Positions 11,485-24,079 of a stretch of 64,000 nt of DNA are shown one piece after another (position 1 is the first letter of the stretch; each line of letters starts with the position of its first letter). The notes below the pieces were generated by a model, which did no database searches, had not been told where the DNA came from, and worked only from the letters and a program-made list of their open reading frames with translations. Source of the stretch: Akebia trifoliata (Eukaryota > Streptophyta > Magnoliopsida > Ranunculales > Lardizabalaceae); the NCBI GenBank assembly GCA_017979445.1, contig CM030711.1:8959221-9023220 (forward strand), in the 5' to 3' direction. A program made the position numbers and the translations under genes.

Positions 11485-11642
11485 GTAGTGCTGGAGTGAC
11501 CTCAGCGGGGGACACCTTGATGTGGTGACGCACGCATGTCCATAGATGTGTTTTTCTTGTATCTCTTAGAAGCACATCTATACGGACAATGCACGTGTCA
11601 CCGCGTCAAGATGTCCCCCACTGAGGTCACTCCAGCATTAAT
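11485..11642. mobile_element. Foldback MITE (~155 bp), 'GTGCTGGAGTGACCTCAG' type
   Basis: The left arm GTGCTGGAGTGACCTCAG..GGGGGACA..TTGA is repeated in inverse on the right, ending CTGAGGTCACTCCAGCAT. The loop is near TTTTTCTTGTATCTCTTAG. A TA dinucleotide flanks both ends, so the target duplication may be just TA. The loop and inner stem (catctat.../...atagatg) resemble the hairpins at 16.1 and 52.35 kb. Confidence 0.75.
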
Positions 11643-12164
11643 TTTTTAAATAAACATGCAGGTTGGGGGTTGGGGGTTGGTAGTTAGTAGTTAGTTTGGA
11701 ACCTAGGTCTTGATATCAGCCCTTAGCATACTTTACCAACCTAGTGAGCTTCTCACATATACTTCACCAACACCTTCAAAATCATTTTCTGTGATACCTG
11801 TGTATTTTGGTTTCTTACACAAGAATCTGATTGTGAAATGTAAGGGTAAAAATTAAAGGGGACCTACTATTATTTTTTATTTTTAATATATAGTGATAGT
11901 GATAGTGATAGGTGGTTGTTGTTGGGTGTGGTAAAACTTAAAAGAGTACCTACTATTATTTTTAATGGAATATATTTTTCCATAACCAAATTCCCCAGGA
12001 ATTCATATTACCTCAAAAATGAATTCTCTGAAATCATACACAGAGCCTACTGTTTGAATGCAGGGAATTCATTTCTAAGGAAATATGTAATGGTAAAATG
12101 AATTCTCTACCATTTACTTGCATCAAGAGTTGTTTTTATCAGGGAAAAATTTGGAGTGAAACGA

Positions 12165-14515
12165 TGTCACTACAGCACGATGTCAAGTTGATTAAATTTT
12201 AGGGTGATTTTTAGACATCCCCCCCCTACTTTTTACTGAATAGTAGAGATACCTCCTTATTATGTTTTGAAATTGATTATTTGCCCCACTTGATGTGAGT
12301 TTTCTAATAGATTATGAGGGGAAAAGACTCAAATGCCCTTATCTTCTACCTCTAGTCAAAATTCAGATTTTCTTCTCAAAATCAATTTTCTTAAAGCTCT
12401 TCCATTGTCATGGTATTATCTACTCAACTCTATCTTCAATTCATCATTTTTTAATCTAGAAAACCCTAGAATTTTCTATCCAAAACCCTATCATTTTCAA
12501 GTTTCCTAAAAATCTTGTTCGTGTTTTCTTCTAAAAATCAGTGATCTTGAAGCTCTTCAACCTCTAGGGTAATTTCAATCTATTCTTTATCCAATATTTT
12601 CTACTTTGCCTCCAGTGGAGATTATTTTCATCATGCAAAATGACAAGGTGCCACGAAGAAGCGACAAGGGGCTCACTTAAAGTTATGAGTTAGTTTTAAA
12701 TCAAATCAGTAAAATAGGAAATAATCGAGCTCTACAACCCAAGTCAAGTACATTATAATAAGAAGGAAATAGTAGTTCGTATCCCTTCTGTGAAGAGTAC
12801 GAAGCACAATTTCAATCGAGCACCAAAAGCACAGGCATCCCGTCAAATGGTATCAAAGGGCAAATGATCTTATACCAAGGTATTAATGACGGAGCCATTA
12901 GGCAATTACAGATCCAGTTGAGAGTGAAAAGTACATAATTCAGCATCTTAGTAGGGCCAAGAAATAATGAGGAAGGAATTGAACCTAAAATGCGTGAGTA
13001 GAGTGTAAGTTCGAAACAAACTGAAATCACCCAAAAACAAAGTGTGATAGGATCTTAGGTTGATGAGTATAGGTCGACAAGCTATGATCAGTTCAATCAG
13101 ACCTCAATTCAGACTCAAAAATCTATAGCATATCAAGACAGAAGTAGAGGAGATAAGAGCTCTTCAATGCACCAAATCTTCTCATCTGTGACAAAAACAC
13201 AAAACTTATCGAAACGAGAGAGTGACATGCCTTCGACTCGTTCGCCCCCAAGGTACAAAGAAAGGCAAGAGATCGAGCTCTTGGACTCATTTAAAATGTA
13301 TGATAAAACAATTCATGTTTGAGCATATCTGAATTGAGCTCGAACTTGTATTTAATCCTTAGCTCTTTTTGATCTAAACCCATGATCGTATTTACCCTAA
13401 CTTGTTCTTAATCTGATTCTTAACTCATATCCGACTTGATCCATAGCGCATAAACAATCCTGAGCAAGTATCAGAGTTCGAGCATTTATCTCACATGGAT
13501 CAATACATAACAAAACCTTGTTATATTGATGGGACACCACATGTCAGAATTCTATATTTCTCTACTTTGCATTGATGACATGCAATATTTACACATCAGA
13601 TTTAAATCTTACTGATAAATGATGGATCCATGTTCCAAGGCACTTGAATGCATCCCAATTGAATAGCTTATCTAACACTTGGACCAACCATATGATGACA
13701 CCTGTCACTGAATTTTGTTTATAAAATCAACCTACCAAACTGAGGGAGGGGCTGGTTGAATCTTGACAAGTAAAAATCATTTTGCAATTCCACTATTAAT
13801 TTTCTTTTTCATTCATTTTCTTTTATCTGAGTACTAACTAAATCTTCGGAGAATCGTTGGTAGACACCATATCGGGACCCCATCCTTTTCACCTTCTACT
13901 ATCCTAAAAGTCACAAAGGAGCAGGGGATGAGTTAGACCAACAACTTGAAGAGGAAGAGGTTAAAAGATCAAGGTCAAGCCTAACATCATAAGAAGTCAA
14001 CAAAGTTAATACCAACAAGGAGGAAAGCTCTTCGAATCAAGCCTACTATCAAAAGACAATTTTCATTTCGAGAAGTGGAAGATCTAAAAAACCATCCACA
14101 CCACCTTTGTAGAAAATCCTAGATTTTTCTATCCAAAATTTTATCAACTTATGCTTTCTCAAAATTGTATCTTACCTTGAGATTTGAAGGTTGAAGACTT
14201 GAAGTAAATACATTCTTAAGATAGATGATGAAGGTTAAAAATTTTATACAAAAATGTTGAAGATGATTGGTTTTGAGAAGAAAAATCTAAGTTTTTTATT
14301 AGAGGTTGAAGATGAGGGCATCTGAGTGTTTTCCCATTAGTCTATGTAGAAGACTGAGGTCAAGGGAGGCATGCCATCAATTTCAAAAAATAATGAGTAT
14401 CTCTAATATCCAGCAAAACATAGAGATGCATGTCTAAATTACCCTAAATTAGAAGATGTCTCCACCTCAAAATTTTATAGAACCAACTCATCAAATCAAC
14501 TTGACAAAATCATCC
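12165..14515. mobile_element. Large TIR element (Mutator-like), ~2.3 kb, with diverged arms
   Basis: Left sequence TTTTAGGGTGATTTTTAGACAT (about 12197) and right sequence ATGTCTAAATTACCCTAAATT (about 14428) are inverted. The inverted similarity continues inward for about 350 bp, for example GACTCAAATGCCC on the left against GGGCATCTGAGTG on the right, and AAAACCCTA..TTTTCTATCCAAAA against related sequence near 14120. TGTCAAGTTGATT near 12181 and its complement near 14500 suggest the ends extend further out. The interior (about 13.6-13.9 kb, with CTTCGGAGAATCGTTGGTAG) resembles LTR sequence, so it may be a composite. No ORF with a known domain was seen. Exact ends and TSD are unresolved. Confidence 0.5.
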
Positions 14516-16040
14516 AATAGGGCTCGGTGGGATCAACTCAAAAATAAAATGGCTTTGGACAATTAAATTCCATAATCACATTTTAGGATTAAATTCATTT
14601 TCCCACTATTTTCCTCAATCATCTCCACGAAGACTCTTTGGACTTTGGGTTCGAATGGGATGGTTTACAAGCAAGAAACTATGCAATAATGTATCCGCAT
14701 GCACACGTGTGAAGATGCCGGGTAGTTCCAAATCCACTTTTCACGCAATTACTGTCGGCTTGGCTACTAACAATAAGTATTCATGCTTGTGCACGCGTGT
14801 GAACAGTACAAGGACTTTTAGGAAAAAGTTTGAAGATATATATAGGGATTACTGTGCTCATTTTGAATTTTGGGTATCAAAGAATATCATGAATATCATG
14901 TTAATAAATTGAACGTAAGTAGAGATAGATAAATTAAAAAAAATAAAAAATAAAAACCCAAAAGAAGTTCAAAAAGATGTTTTAGTGGTTCTATGTTGAA
15001 ACTTGAAACTTGCAGAGGATTGAAGAAATCCTGAAGATAATCTTAAGAGGACAATGTTGGGAGACAATTTATCCTATACGGCTTAGAAGTCTTGGATTAG
15101 GCTGATTTAAATTTTTTTTTTTTTTTGGTGATATGGTGAGATCATCCTCACAAAAAATCAGCCCAATATGAAATTTCTAACTCCATCAAAAGGTGATTTA
15201 CAAATTAATGGTAAAAATAACAGATCCACAATTCTTTAACTTTGTAAATCACTTTTGATGGGATTAGAAGTTTCTCTCAACATTGTCGCCCTAAGATTAT
15301 CCGCCAAACGCTCCCCTATATATATATATATATTGCTTATCATGGGTATCCTCACCTTTCGGGTGAGACTAATCTTAAGTGCAATTGATTGAGTCAAGGG
15401 TCAACCAGACCTTGGAGGTGGCCCCAAGCTTCAAACACTCGACCTAAATTTTTTGAGGAGCTTATCAAGGCTCGAAGACAACCCCTTGGGGTTAACTTAT
15501 ATGAAATTTCTCTCAATTACAAGACTTGGCTTTTGGACTGTGGAATGGAGGGATAAGATTCGTTTAGTTGAACCCAAAACTTTGGGATTAGACTTTGTTG
15601 TTAATATGTTTTTCAATTGATATTGAAATAAATTCAAAACTGCTTACAAATGGGTTTCACCCGTCCAAGTTGGATCAGATCAGCTGATTCAAACCATATT
15701 GATATGGGTAAGGTACCAATCCAATCAAGAAAAAAGATTTTAAACCATGGTGTTTAAAACCAACTTTTATCGAACTTTTTGCCTGTTTCACATTATGTTA
15801 TAAAAGTAATCCTTTAATTACTACTTTAGTGAAACTTTAAACATAATATAGAGTTGTTTTAAATTTTAACCAAGCTTTATTTTGGTACCTTTCATTACCA
15901 ATTATTACAATCCCTTAAAGCACTACAGCCCCTCCGGAATCCTGCAAGAAAAAAAAAAAAAAGATCAATTTGAAAAACATCCTTCCATTTTTACCTTAAA
16001 AGTGCAATAGGAGCTACAATTTCTTGATTGAAATGTACAT
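14516..16040. other. Spacer with a MITE of the 'CACAAAAAATCAGCCCA' family
   Basis: At about 15126-15290 there is GGTGAGATCATCCTCACAAA, then ATCAGCCCA and an inverted pair around AAAGGTGATTTACAAATTAAT. It is related to copies at 36.8-37.1 and 51.7 kb. The rest holds A/T runs and a TA repeat (about 15318). I see no gene. Confidence 0.45.
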
Positions 16041-16172
16041 CAATTCTCACCTTGGTGATGTGGAGGTGCACACATAACCATAGATTCTTTTCACTTGTAT
16101 CTCCATGAAAAGCATCTATGGTTTTGAGCAAACATCCACATCAGCGATGTGAGAATCAATGTACGTTTTAAT
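16040..16172. mobile_element. Foldback MITE with ACCATAGAT stem
   Basis: ACATCAATTCTCAC..TGGTGATGTGGA on the left pairs with the complement ending GATGTGAGAATCAATGT on the right. The inner stem is ACCATAGAT..../..ATCTATGGT with loop TTTTCACTTGTATCTCCATG. It belongs to the hairpin family described under findings. Confidence 0.75.
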
Positions 16173-16518
16173 GTTACTTAAGCATTTTCCTTTCTGGACC
16201 TTAGATTAAGCAAATTAAACACATTTAAAATTGCAAAACAAACCCATCTGCACACCCCTTAATCTGCATGGGTTCATTCATTATGTACCTTTCATCTCAA
16301 ACTATTCTTTTTTCAAAGAGAGTGAGAGATAGAGTCTTCATTCATCCTCTCCACAAAAAATGTCTATTATTGTTTACTTTGTGATTAATCAGACCTTGTT
16401 GATATGGGTCAATGAGCTATGTTTTAGATTCTAAAGGGAGACGTGTTTCTTTGGTGGGTTTAGAATGTACAAGCTCTTCGATTGATTTCTGGGCTTGTAT
16501 TGGTTGGTTCTCGGAGAG

Positions 16519-19500
16519 ATGGGTGTCGCTAAAGTAGGTGAATTGAAGCCAAGTATTTCTGGGAAGAGATCATTTCGTCCAAGTTCAAGTACGAGACATA
16601 CCACAACAGAATGGTATTCTTCTTCTTCAGGGCCAATTCAGTAACACTGTTAATAAAAGTTTATGCTAACGTAGGCCTGGAGTGTTTGGTTGTTAACTGT
16701 TATAATATGACTGTCAAGCACTGCATGTTATTCTGTTTTAATTCAAATTATTCTACCTCTGTGAGTTTGATTTACATTCAAGAAAGGAAATCTTTATGCA
16801 ATTTCATGATAAGTGTATTAGGTATACCTTGAATATTTCCTTAATAATCACACCTCTGAAAGATCTATATTTTCTGCAGTAATTTTACCAAGGATTAAAA
16901 TAAGTTTTATAGTTCTCAATTCACAGAGCATGGGCATTAGAAAAATAAATTGTTTGATTTGAAAATCAATTTGTGAAGGTAACTTGCTACAAATACAGGA
17001 AAGAATTAAAACAGGGATTCAGAAATTTGATCCAAGGTGGGAAGGAGTATTTTAGGCGCAATGTAATCCTTGCCATACCTTGCAACCTAGGTGTTATGCC
17101 ATTCTTTTATAGTTGACCATGACCGATCCGTGAGCTTGACCTTGTGACCCCATTCTAACTACAATGGCACAAGGCCGGAACCTGCAATCCTGATTCAGCC
17201 TGCATCATAAATACAAATCAAATTGGCTTTACAAAGAAAGACTTCCCTAGAAATCCTTGAAGTGGCAAGGAGAATTCTACAAAAACGAAGTCAATTAAAA
17301 ATAAAAAAAATACAAAACAAGTGCTTCTAAAGGAACCCAGATGACCAAGATGTCTCATTTCCATTTGTCCATTCATTGCAATTTCATTTTGAATTTCCAG
17401 TAGTGGAACCATAATCAAAAAAATGTTTGTGATTGTATCGGAAGAAATGAAACAAAAGGAACGGTAGAACTAGGACGGTTATTATATGAGGTCTACACAA
17501 AGCTAGATATAGAGGGGTATAATAGATCTATGCGGGAAGTTTAGTCCCATTCTTAATCTCTCTTCCATAAGCATGTGTTTCCACTCATCAATTTCCTCTA
17601 TGTTCAAGATTTGGCAGCCTACAGACTCTATTGGTTGTAAAAGGATTCTATGGGATTTAAGTCCTTTTTTTTTCCATTTGTTGGGGCATCTGGCACTAGA
17701 GGAATAGTCAGGTACGTAATGGGTAGCAGCAATCTCTGCAGGAGATTATCATCAACATCCTGGGTTTTATTTTCTTTTGGTGTTATTGCGTCAAGTCTTT
17801 AAGGAGTTTAAGGGGGTTTTGTTCTGAAGATTTTCTGTTTAGATGGGATGCCATATGTAATCTTACAGAGTAGGGTTTTCCTTTTTCTTTTTGTTTCTGG
17901 ATTTTTCAATATGTAATTGCTCCTTTCTGCCATTTCCAACTACAAATTTACATATTGTTTGTTCTTACAGGCCAATTTCTGATGTTCCTAGTGATCTTAC
18001 AGTTGATGTAGGAACAACAATCTTTTCACTTCACAAGGTAAGAAGAATATGGTTTGGCATGTGTTTTTCTTCGTGTTCTTCTACTTATTAGTTCCCATTT
18101 TATCTTCATGGAATTTGAACAAGAAACTATATAGTTATCCCAATTCAAATATTAAATTTCTATGTATTTTTTCTGTATCATGCACATTTTTGTGTTTTGA
18201 TCCTATCCTGGGAATCTCTGTAAAAAAACCCTGCTAGATCTATTCCCTTGGGTTATCTCGCTCAGGAAGAATAAGAGAAAGAAAAAAAGGTAAGACTTGA
18301 CACTATATTCATACTTCCATGGTCTTTGCAGTTCCCTCTGGTTTCTAGGAGTGGAAAAATTCGAAAATTGTTGTTGGAAACAAAGGATTCAAAAGTTTCA
18401 CGGATAAATCTCCCAGCTGTTCCTGGTGGAGCAGATACATTTGAACTAGCTGCAAAGTTCTGTTACGGAGTAAACATCGACATAACGCTATCAAATGTTG
18501 CCATGCTAAGGTGTGCAGCTCATCACCTAGAAATGACAGAGGAATTCGCTGAGAAGAACTTAGAAATCCGTACGGAGAAATACCTAATGGAGATAGTGCT
18601 CCCAAACATCTCAAATTCAATAGCTGTTCTACACCGATGCGAAAGCCTCCTACCTACAGCAGAAGAAATCAACTTGGTTAGCAGGATTATCAACGGAATT
18701 GCAACTAACGCTTGTAAAGAGCAGCTCAAGTCTGGCTTATCCAAACTTGAGCAGAACTTCGCAGTCAAACCCAGAACAAGCGTTGAAACAGAAACTCCAA
18801 AGGACTGGTGGGGAAAGGCATTCATGGTGCTTAACCTAGATTTCTTCCAACGGGTTCTATTTGCAGTAAAATCGAAGGGCCTGAAACAGGACTTGATTAG
18901 CAGGATCTTGATAAACTATGCTCATAATTCTTGTCAAGGTCTTGCTATCAGAGACCCCCAATTAGTTAATGAGAACTTCTTAGATGTAGAATTGCAGAAG
19001 AAACAAAGGGTGATCACTGAAACAATCGTTGGTCTACTACCTACCCAATCTAGAAAAAGCACAGTACCGGTCACATTTCTTTCAAGTTTGTTGAAAACTG
19101 CGATTATGAGTTCAGCGTCGACTGCTTGTAGAGCTGAGTTAGAGAGAAGGATTGGCCTGCAATTGGACCAGGCGATTCTTGAAGACATACTCATCCCTGC
19201 AAACTCATTTGGAAACAACAACCACCATCCGTTATATGAAACAGATACAATATTTAAGATCTTCTCGATCTTTCTAAATGTAGATGAGGGTGATGACGAC
19301 GAGAATTACTTGAGGAATGAGAGAGAATTGGGTTACGATTTCGACATCCCTGGATCTCCTCAACACAGTTCAATTCTAAAGGTTTCAAAGCTACAAGATA
19401 ATTACTTAGCAGAAATTGCACTAGATTCAAATCTGATACCAGAGAAGTTCATTGCTCTAGCAGAACTACTACCAGACCATGCTCGGAATGTGAGTGATGG

Positions 19501-20136
19501 GTTATACAGAGCCGTAGATATCTTCCTTAAGGTAAAACAAAACTGACTTTTTTCTTCATTTATCAATAATTATTAAAGGTTTTAAATACCCATTATTTTT
19601 CACACTTTCAGGTTCATCCAAATATCAAGGATTCTGACCGGTACCTACTGTGCAAAACCATCGATTGTCAGAAACTATCTCAGGAAGCTTGCAGCCATGC
19701 GGCTCAAAATGAAAGGTTACATGTGCAGATGGCAGTCCAAGTGCTGTACTTCGAGCAAATCAGGCTTAGGAATGCAATGAATGGGGGACACAATCAGTTC
19801 TTTTTCAGTTCAATTAATGGCCAAATACCTCAACGTTCAAGCAGCGGTGTGGGCAGTGGGGCCATCTCTCCAAGAGATAACTACGCATCTGTGAGAAGAG
19901 AGAACCGAGAGCTTAAACTTGATGTCGCAAGAATGAGGATGAGGTTGACAGACTTGGAGAAGGATCACGTCTCTATGAAGCAGGAGCTTCGGTCAAATCC
20001 TGCTAGAAACATACTCAAATCATTCAGCAAAAAACTAAGTAAACTCAATGCTCTATTTCGGATAAACCACATCAAGCACATTGGTGCCAAACCTCGATTT
20101 CTATTTCAAAAGCGAAGAAGCCACTCTGTTTCTTGA
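16519..20136 (+). CDS. SETH6: NPH3/BTB-domain protein, SETH6-like (complete, 628 aa)
   Basis: Exons are 16519-16613, 17971-18037, 18332-19531 and 19612-20136. All junctions are GT-AG and the phases are consistent (total 1887 nt). The ATG at 16519 starts [12 protein letters not shown], matching the conserved N-terminus of the SETH6 subgroup. The first codon split (TG|G) gives W32. A BTB/POZ domain covers roughly residues 33-140 ([12 protein letters not shown] through [12 protein letters not shown]). The NPH3 domain spans about 205-480 ([18 protein letters not shown] to [19 protein letters not shown], with a [25 protein letters not shown] end). A coiled coil lies at about 555-590 ([18 protein letters not shown]). 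The C-terminus is basic. NPH3 proteins are plant-specific adaptors of CUL3 ubiquitin ligases that act at the plasma membrane; SETH6 was identified in pollen germination and tube growth. The frame is fully open. Neighbours CCCH (left, same strand) and glutaredoxin (right, same strand) support orthology. Confidence 0.95.
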
Positions 20137-22487
20137 TCATGTACAATTGTGTATAAGAGTACGGTAAATGTTGTGATTGTCATATCTCAGATTGACAGCT
20201 TCGAATCGGATTGTGTGTTCAATGAGATCTCTCCCTTGATTTTCTACTAAAGACTTGCAAGTTGTCATTTGGTTAATTTATATCCTAGAGATGAGTGTAA
20301 GTATGTGAGAATGAACATGTAGGACTCCAAGATAGAGCCAGAACAGCCAATAAGGCCTCACTTCTTCCAGCTGAACCACCAAAGGACTTCCTTCTGTCAC
20401 TCATGGTGATTCATTCGTCCCCCAGCATAGCGATCTTCATTAGATACCCTGTCATTCCTTCTAGAACCTTGAAACGATCTATCAAGATCAGAACCACCAA
20501 AGGAGTCCCTTCTGTCACTTGTCCTACCATTGGATTTCAATCGCCCATCTTTGGCTGACTCAAAACGGCCATGAACCTTGAAAGTGTTCCCTCTTCTGTT
20601 AGGGGCTGCTTTATTTCCTCTGATCATATTTCTATCAGATTGTACATTGACAACGTCATTGCCAGAGGAGTTCCTCCTGTAACTCATCCTACCATCAGAT
20701 TGGAATCACATATCTCTAGCTCATAACTATTGACATCTTCATCTTCTTCATCATCAAAGTCATCAAATCCTGTCCCAGATTTTGTTTGATCGAGATCTGA
20801 ATATATGTCTCTTCCATTGGCTTTTGATATTTGGCCAGTCTCAAATGAATAATCTTCAAATCCTCTCAAACTTCCCCCTTGAGCATGGCTCTCAAATGAA
20901 GAATCCTCAGCTATTCTGCGAGAATCTGCAAACTCAAAAGCAGAAACATCTGCACCATCATATTCATTGTCGTCAAAGTCAAAATTCCAATCGTTAGAAA
21001 CCCCAGGCATGCCGGTACTCCTCTCCAACCTCATCTTAGGACCATGAAGCCTTGTCTGCATTTGATTCCCCATAAATTCATCGGGTGGGCACTTGTGTTC
21101 ACAATGAAAACATGCCATATTTCTCCTATAATTCAAGTAGTTACACCAAAGAATTATAGAATCAAATCAATGATGAAGAATGTGTCAGAACTCTTAGTCA
21201 GAAACACTTGAGATGGAGCCATACTTGGGAGAGAGCCAGTCTCATTTTTTCATCTCAATGTCATCACATCCTACTCATTTCTTTGGTGGTGGAGGTGGTT
21301 GCTTTACTCTTGGTGGGACCTTCTTGATTACTGGTGGTGGAAGATCTGGATTTATTGGAACTGCACTTAATTTGACAAACTCATGAAGCAACTTACGGAC
21401 TACTGTTTTCATAGATATCATTTTCAGAAGAGATTTATTTTCTAGTGACCCATTCACAGGATCAAAACTAAATGTCAACAGGATACACATAACATCGAGG
21501 GTCCGTGCCTCATCCTCTTTACGTGCTAGCAGATATGCTTTGTCACAGGAGTTTCTCAGACTGCAAGAACTGCAGACCTGAAAAATGCATACCTGGTCAT
21601 TAACAAAAAAATTATCTTAGTATGGGTAGGTTTAGGTGAATTGACCAAAGCAAGAGCTTTTTTTTTTTTCCCTCCTTTTCTTTCTTCTGGTATGCCGTAT
21701 GCAAGAAACTTCAGTAACAAGAACATTGAAAAGAAATACAAAATTATGCAAGTTAAAACATTGACACAGGAGACACAAGTCAAATAGAACATAAGCTGAA
21801 CTGTTAACATGAAAGCAAAAAAGCAATTCTTAAATAACTAATAAAATCCTGACCCAAACAGCATGTGTACATTTGTCGATTTTCATTTTTTATTTGGAAC
21901 AAAATAAGAGATGCCAAGTCTTTAATCAATATCAATATACTCTATTGATTGGAATCGAGACATTGACCAACAACAGGGTGATCAAAGTGGTCTATCTTAA
22001 TTCCTTCAAGGTCATGATCCAAACGGAGGACTGGACCTTGCCACAAAGTCACAAACTAGTTAGTTTTATAAATTCCTATAATCTTTTTTGTTTTGTTTTT
22101 GTTCTTTTATTTTTTATTTTTTTAGAGAAGTAGAAATATATATATATATATATTCTTCAAACAGTACAATGCTAAGTTTATGCAACATCAGCTCACATAA
22201 CGTTTAACTTTATATATTACTACATAATATTTTATGGGTGCGGGGCTTCGGAAATGGATATCTGAAATCATGCAAGAATGATCATTTATTTCGATTTTTT
22301 TGAAGGGAATGAGCATTCTCTCTAAGAAGTGACCATTTACATTTTTTTCTAAATTTTTTTGGAGCAAATCTTTGTAAGGAGTTCAAAGGGGATTTTTTTT
22401 GAGGATTTTCTGTCTAGGTTGGATTTGATGTGTTCAACTAGGAAGTGACTGTACAACTTGTGTTTGTTATGTTCTATTGTTGTGGGA

Positions 22488-22688
22488 AGGCCGGCTTGGT
22501 CTCCTTTCCCTTTTCCCAATAAAATTTTTTACCTATTAAAAAAGTTTTAACAACAGAAATTGAGCTAGTTTATTTATATAAGATAGTAGGCCAGCTTGGT
22601 CTCCTTTCCCTTTTCCCAGTAAAAATTTTTTACCTATTAAAAGAGTTTTAACAACAGAAATTGAGCTAGTTTATTTATATAAGATAGT
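22488..22688. repeat. Tandem duplication, period ~100 bp, in a VAR3-like intron
   Basis: Units at 22488 and 22588 share GGCTTGGTCTCCTTTCCC/AGCTTGGTCTCCTTTCCC and AACAACAGAAATTGAGC, differing at only a few positions. Confidence 0.95.
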
Positions 22689-23439
22689 GCAAATGATGAA
22701 GTCGGAAACAATTCATCCAAAAATAGCTTAAAATTACAACATAGCAAGCTACTTGACCACAGCTGTGATAATAATTGGGGATATGCGAGCAGTTGAAGAT
22801 AGGATTTTGATCCCAGAACTGTAGTATCACCACTCAGACTTTACCTATTCACCAAGGTGGCACCTTCACAGCTCTAATAATTCCTACAACATTAAAACAC
22901 TTTTCCAAAGCAAGAGAATAGACACAATTTCTATCAGAAAAAAAAATGAAAAGATAAGGATATCACCCATACATCTCCTTCATCAAGGTGGACATGCTTC
23001 CTCAACAGCTTTGCAAAAAACAAAAACTACATTTGTGTCCACACTAGGGCATCCATGACCAACTAAAACTTGAATATCCTGCCTCGAAAATAACCTGAAA
23101 TCTATCAATGGCCCAGCACTGATACCAAGCAGAATGCCTTCAATTTAAGCAATTACACCCAATGAACCGGTTAGAGCACAAAGTACGAAACTGTAAATCC
23201 AGCATAGCAGTTATACTATTATTTGGCTTGAAGGAGTGATTCCTCCCAAGAGTTCTCATTAGCTTGCCAAAATGTACTCTATGAAAAAACTAGTTTGCTA
23301 AAATCAATGATGCCATAGCCTTGAACGGATCCTGCTGAGGCGTACCCCCCGAGGTATCCTCATCTTTGCACGACAATGCGACAACTGAACCCATTAAAAA
23401 TCTTTATTTATTTATTGATTATTTCACCAGAATAACCTC

Positions 23440-23463
23440 CCCCCCTACTACTACTACTACTAC
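23440..23463. repeat. (CTA)n microsatellite in the VAR3-like intron
   Basis: CTACTACTACTACTACTAC follows a run of C. Confidence 0.9.
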
Positions 23464-24079
23464 AAAATTTGGCAAAAACAACTTTCAAGATTTATGTTTT
23501 AAAATTTAAACTAAATTCCCTCGTAAGTTGAGCCCTAGTCTTAGTGAGGCAAACCTTGGCTTAAATTTTAAGTGTGCAAAGTCAAAACTGAAATCAAATA
23601 ACCTCCTATGTGTCTTATTTCAGCCTAATTTGCTCCTCAAGTAATCACATTTAGAAAATCAAATAATTCTCATTCAAGTTCACAAACCAAAAACACCATC
23701 AAATCACTAGAGAATGAACTCAGATGAAAGAAAAAAAAAAACAAGCCTCAATAGATTGAATTGGTCTCGGCCAAAGATGACACAAGCAGTGCGAACATCT
23801 ATCCAATCCCTGATAAAATCGAATCCTTTCTCCTCCCTTCGATAATCAAAGTAAATCTGCTGAACCAATCTTTGCATCAATTTGATCCATTCTGGCCAAA
23901 GATGAACAACTTCAATCTCCTTCGTAAACAAGTTCTCTTTCTTCTTAATCGACATCATATCTGTCTCAGAACTCAAATTCGACTCGAGAGAGTCCAAAAA
24001 CCTCTCCCTCCAAGAGAGAATTCTCTTCAAGGACTCCTCTTTGTTGTTTCTCTCTTTCTCTAATGTATCAATTTGACAA

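Larger units (their letters stand above)
20347..24079 (-). pseudogene. Decayed VAR3/OZ-type RanBP2 zinc-finger gene (plastid RNA-editing factor family)
   Basis: Read on the minus strand, three exon blocks match this family. Exon A (about 24075-23747) carries HLWPEWIKLMQRLV and then VRTACVIFGRDQFNLLR. Exon B (23094-22973) carries SRQDIQVLVGHGCPS, then LLRKHVHLDEGD in another frame. Exon C (21577 downward) carries VCSSCSLRNSC, DEARTLDVM and PPPPPKK. Damage: exon A ends at an AG|GC rather than AG|GT junction; exon B contains a net +1 frameshift before LLRKHV; exon C runs into TGA at 21277-21275, where the family has Arg, then a second TGA before DWLSPKYGS, where the first zinc finger (family DWxCPxC) has lost both Cys. 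Further stops precede NYRRNMACFHCEHKCPPDEF (about 21137-21075), and the acidic/Ser-Arg tail changes frame near 20690 and 20400. The start and any transit peptide are not visible. Intact relatives are chloroplast proteins binding RNA-editing factors. Confidence 0.82.

Noticed and set aside
12812..13030. ORF within the 2.3-kb TIR element as captured gene fragment (Pack-MULE)
   Set aside because: No family resemblance. The interior looks like LTR-type or non-coding sequence.
21126..21280. An intron that would remove the stops between PPPPPKK and NYRRNMACF in the VAR3-like gene
   Set aside because: The best donor (GTAGGA) lies after the in-frame TGA. An earlier donor (GTAAAG at PPR) joins in the wrong phase to the acceptor TTATAG. 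The skipped DNA still shows recognisable zinc-finger codons.
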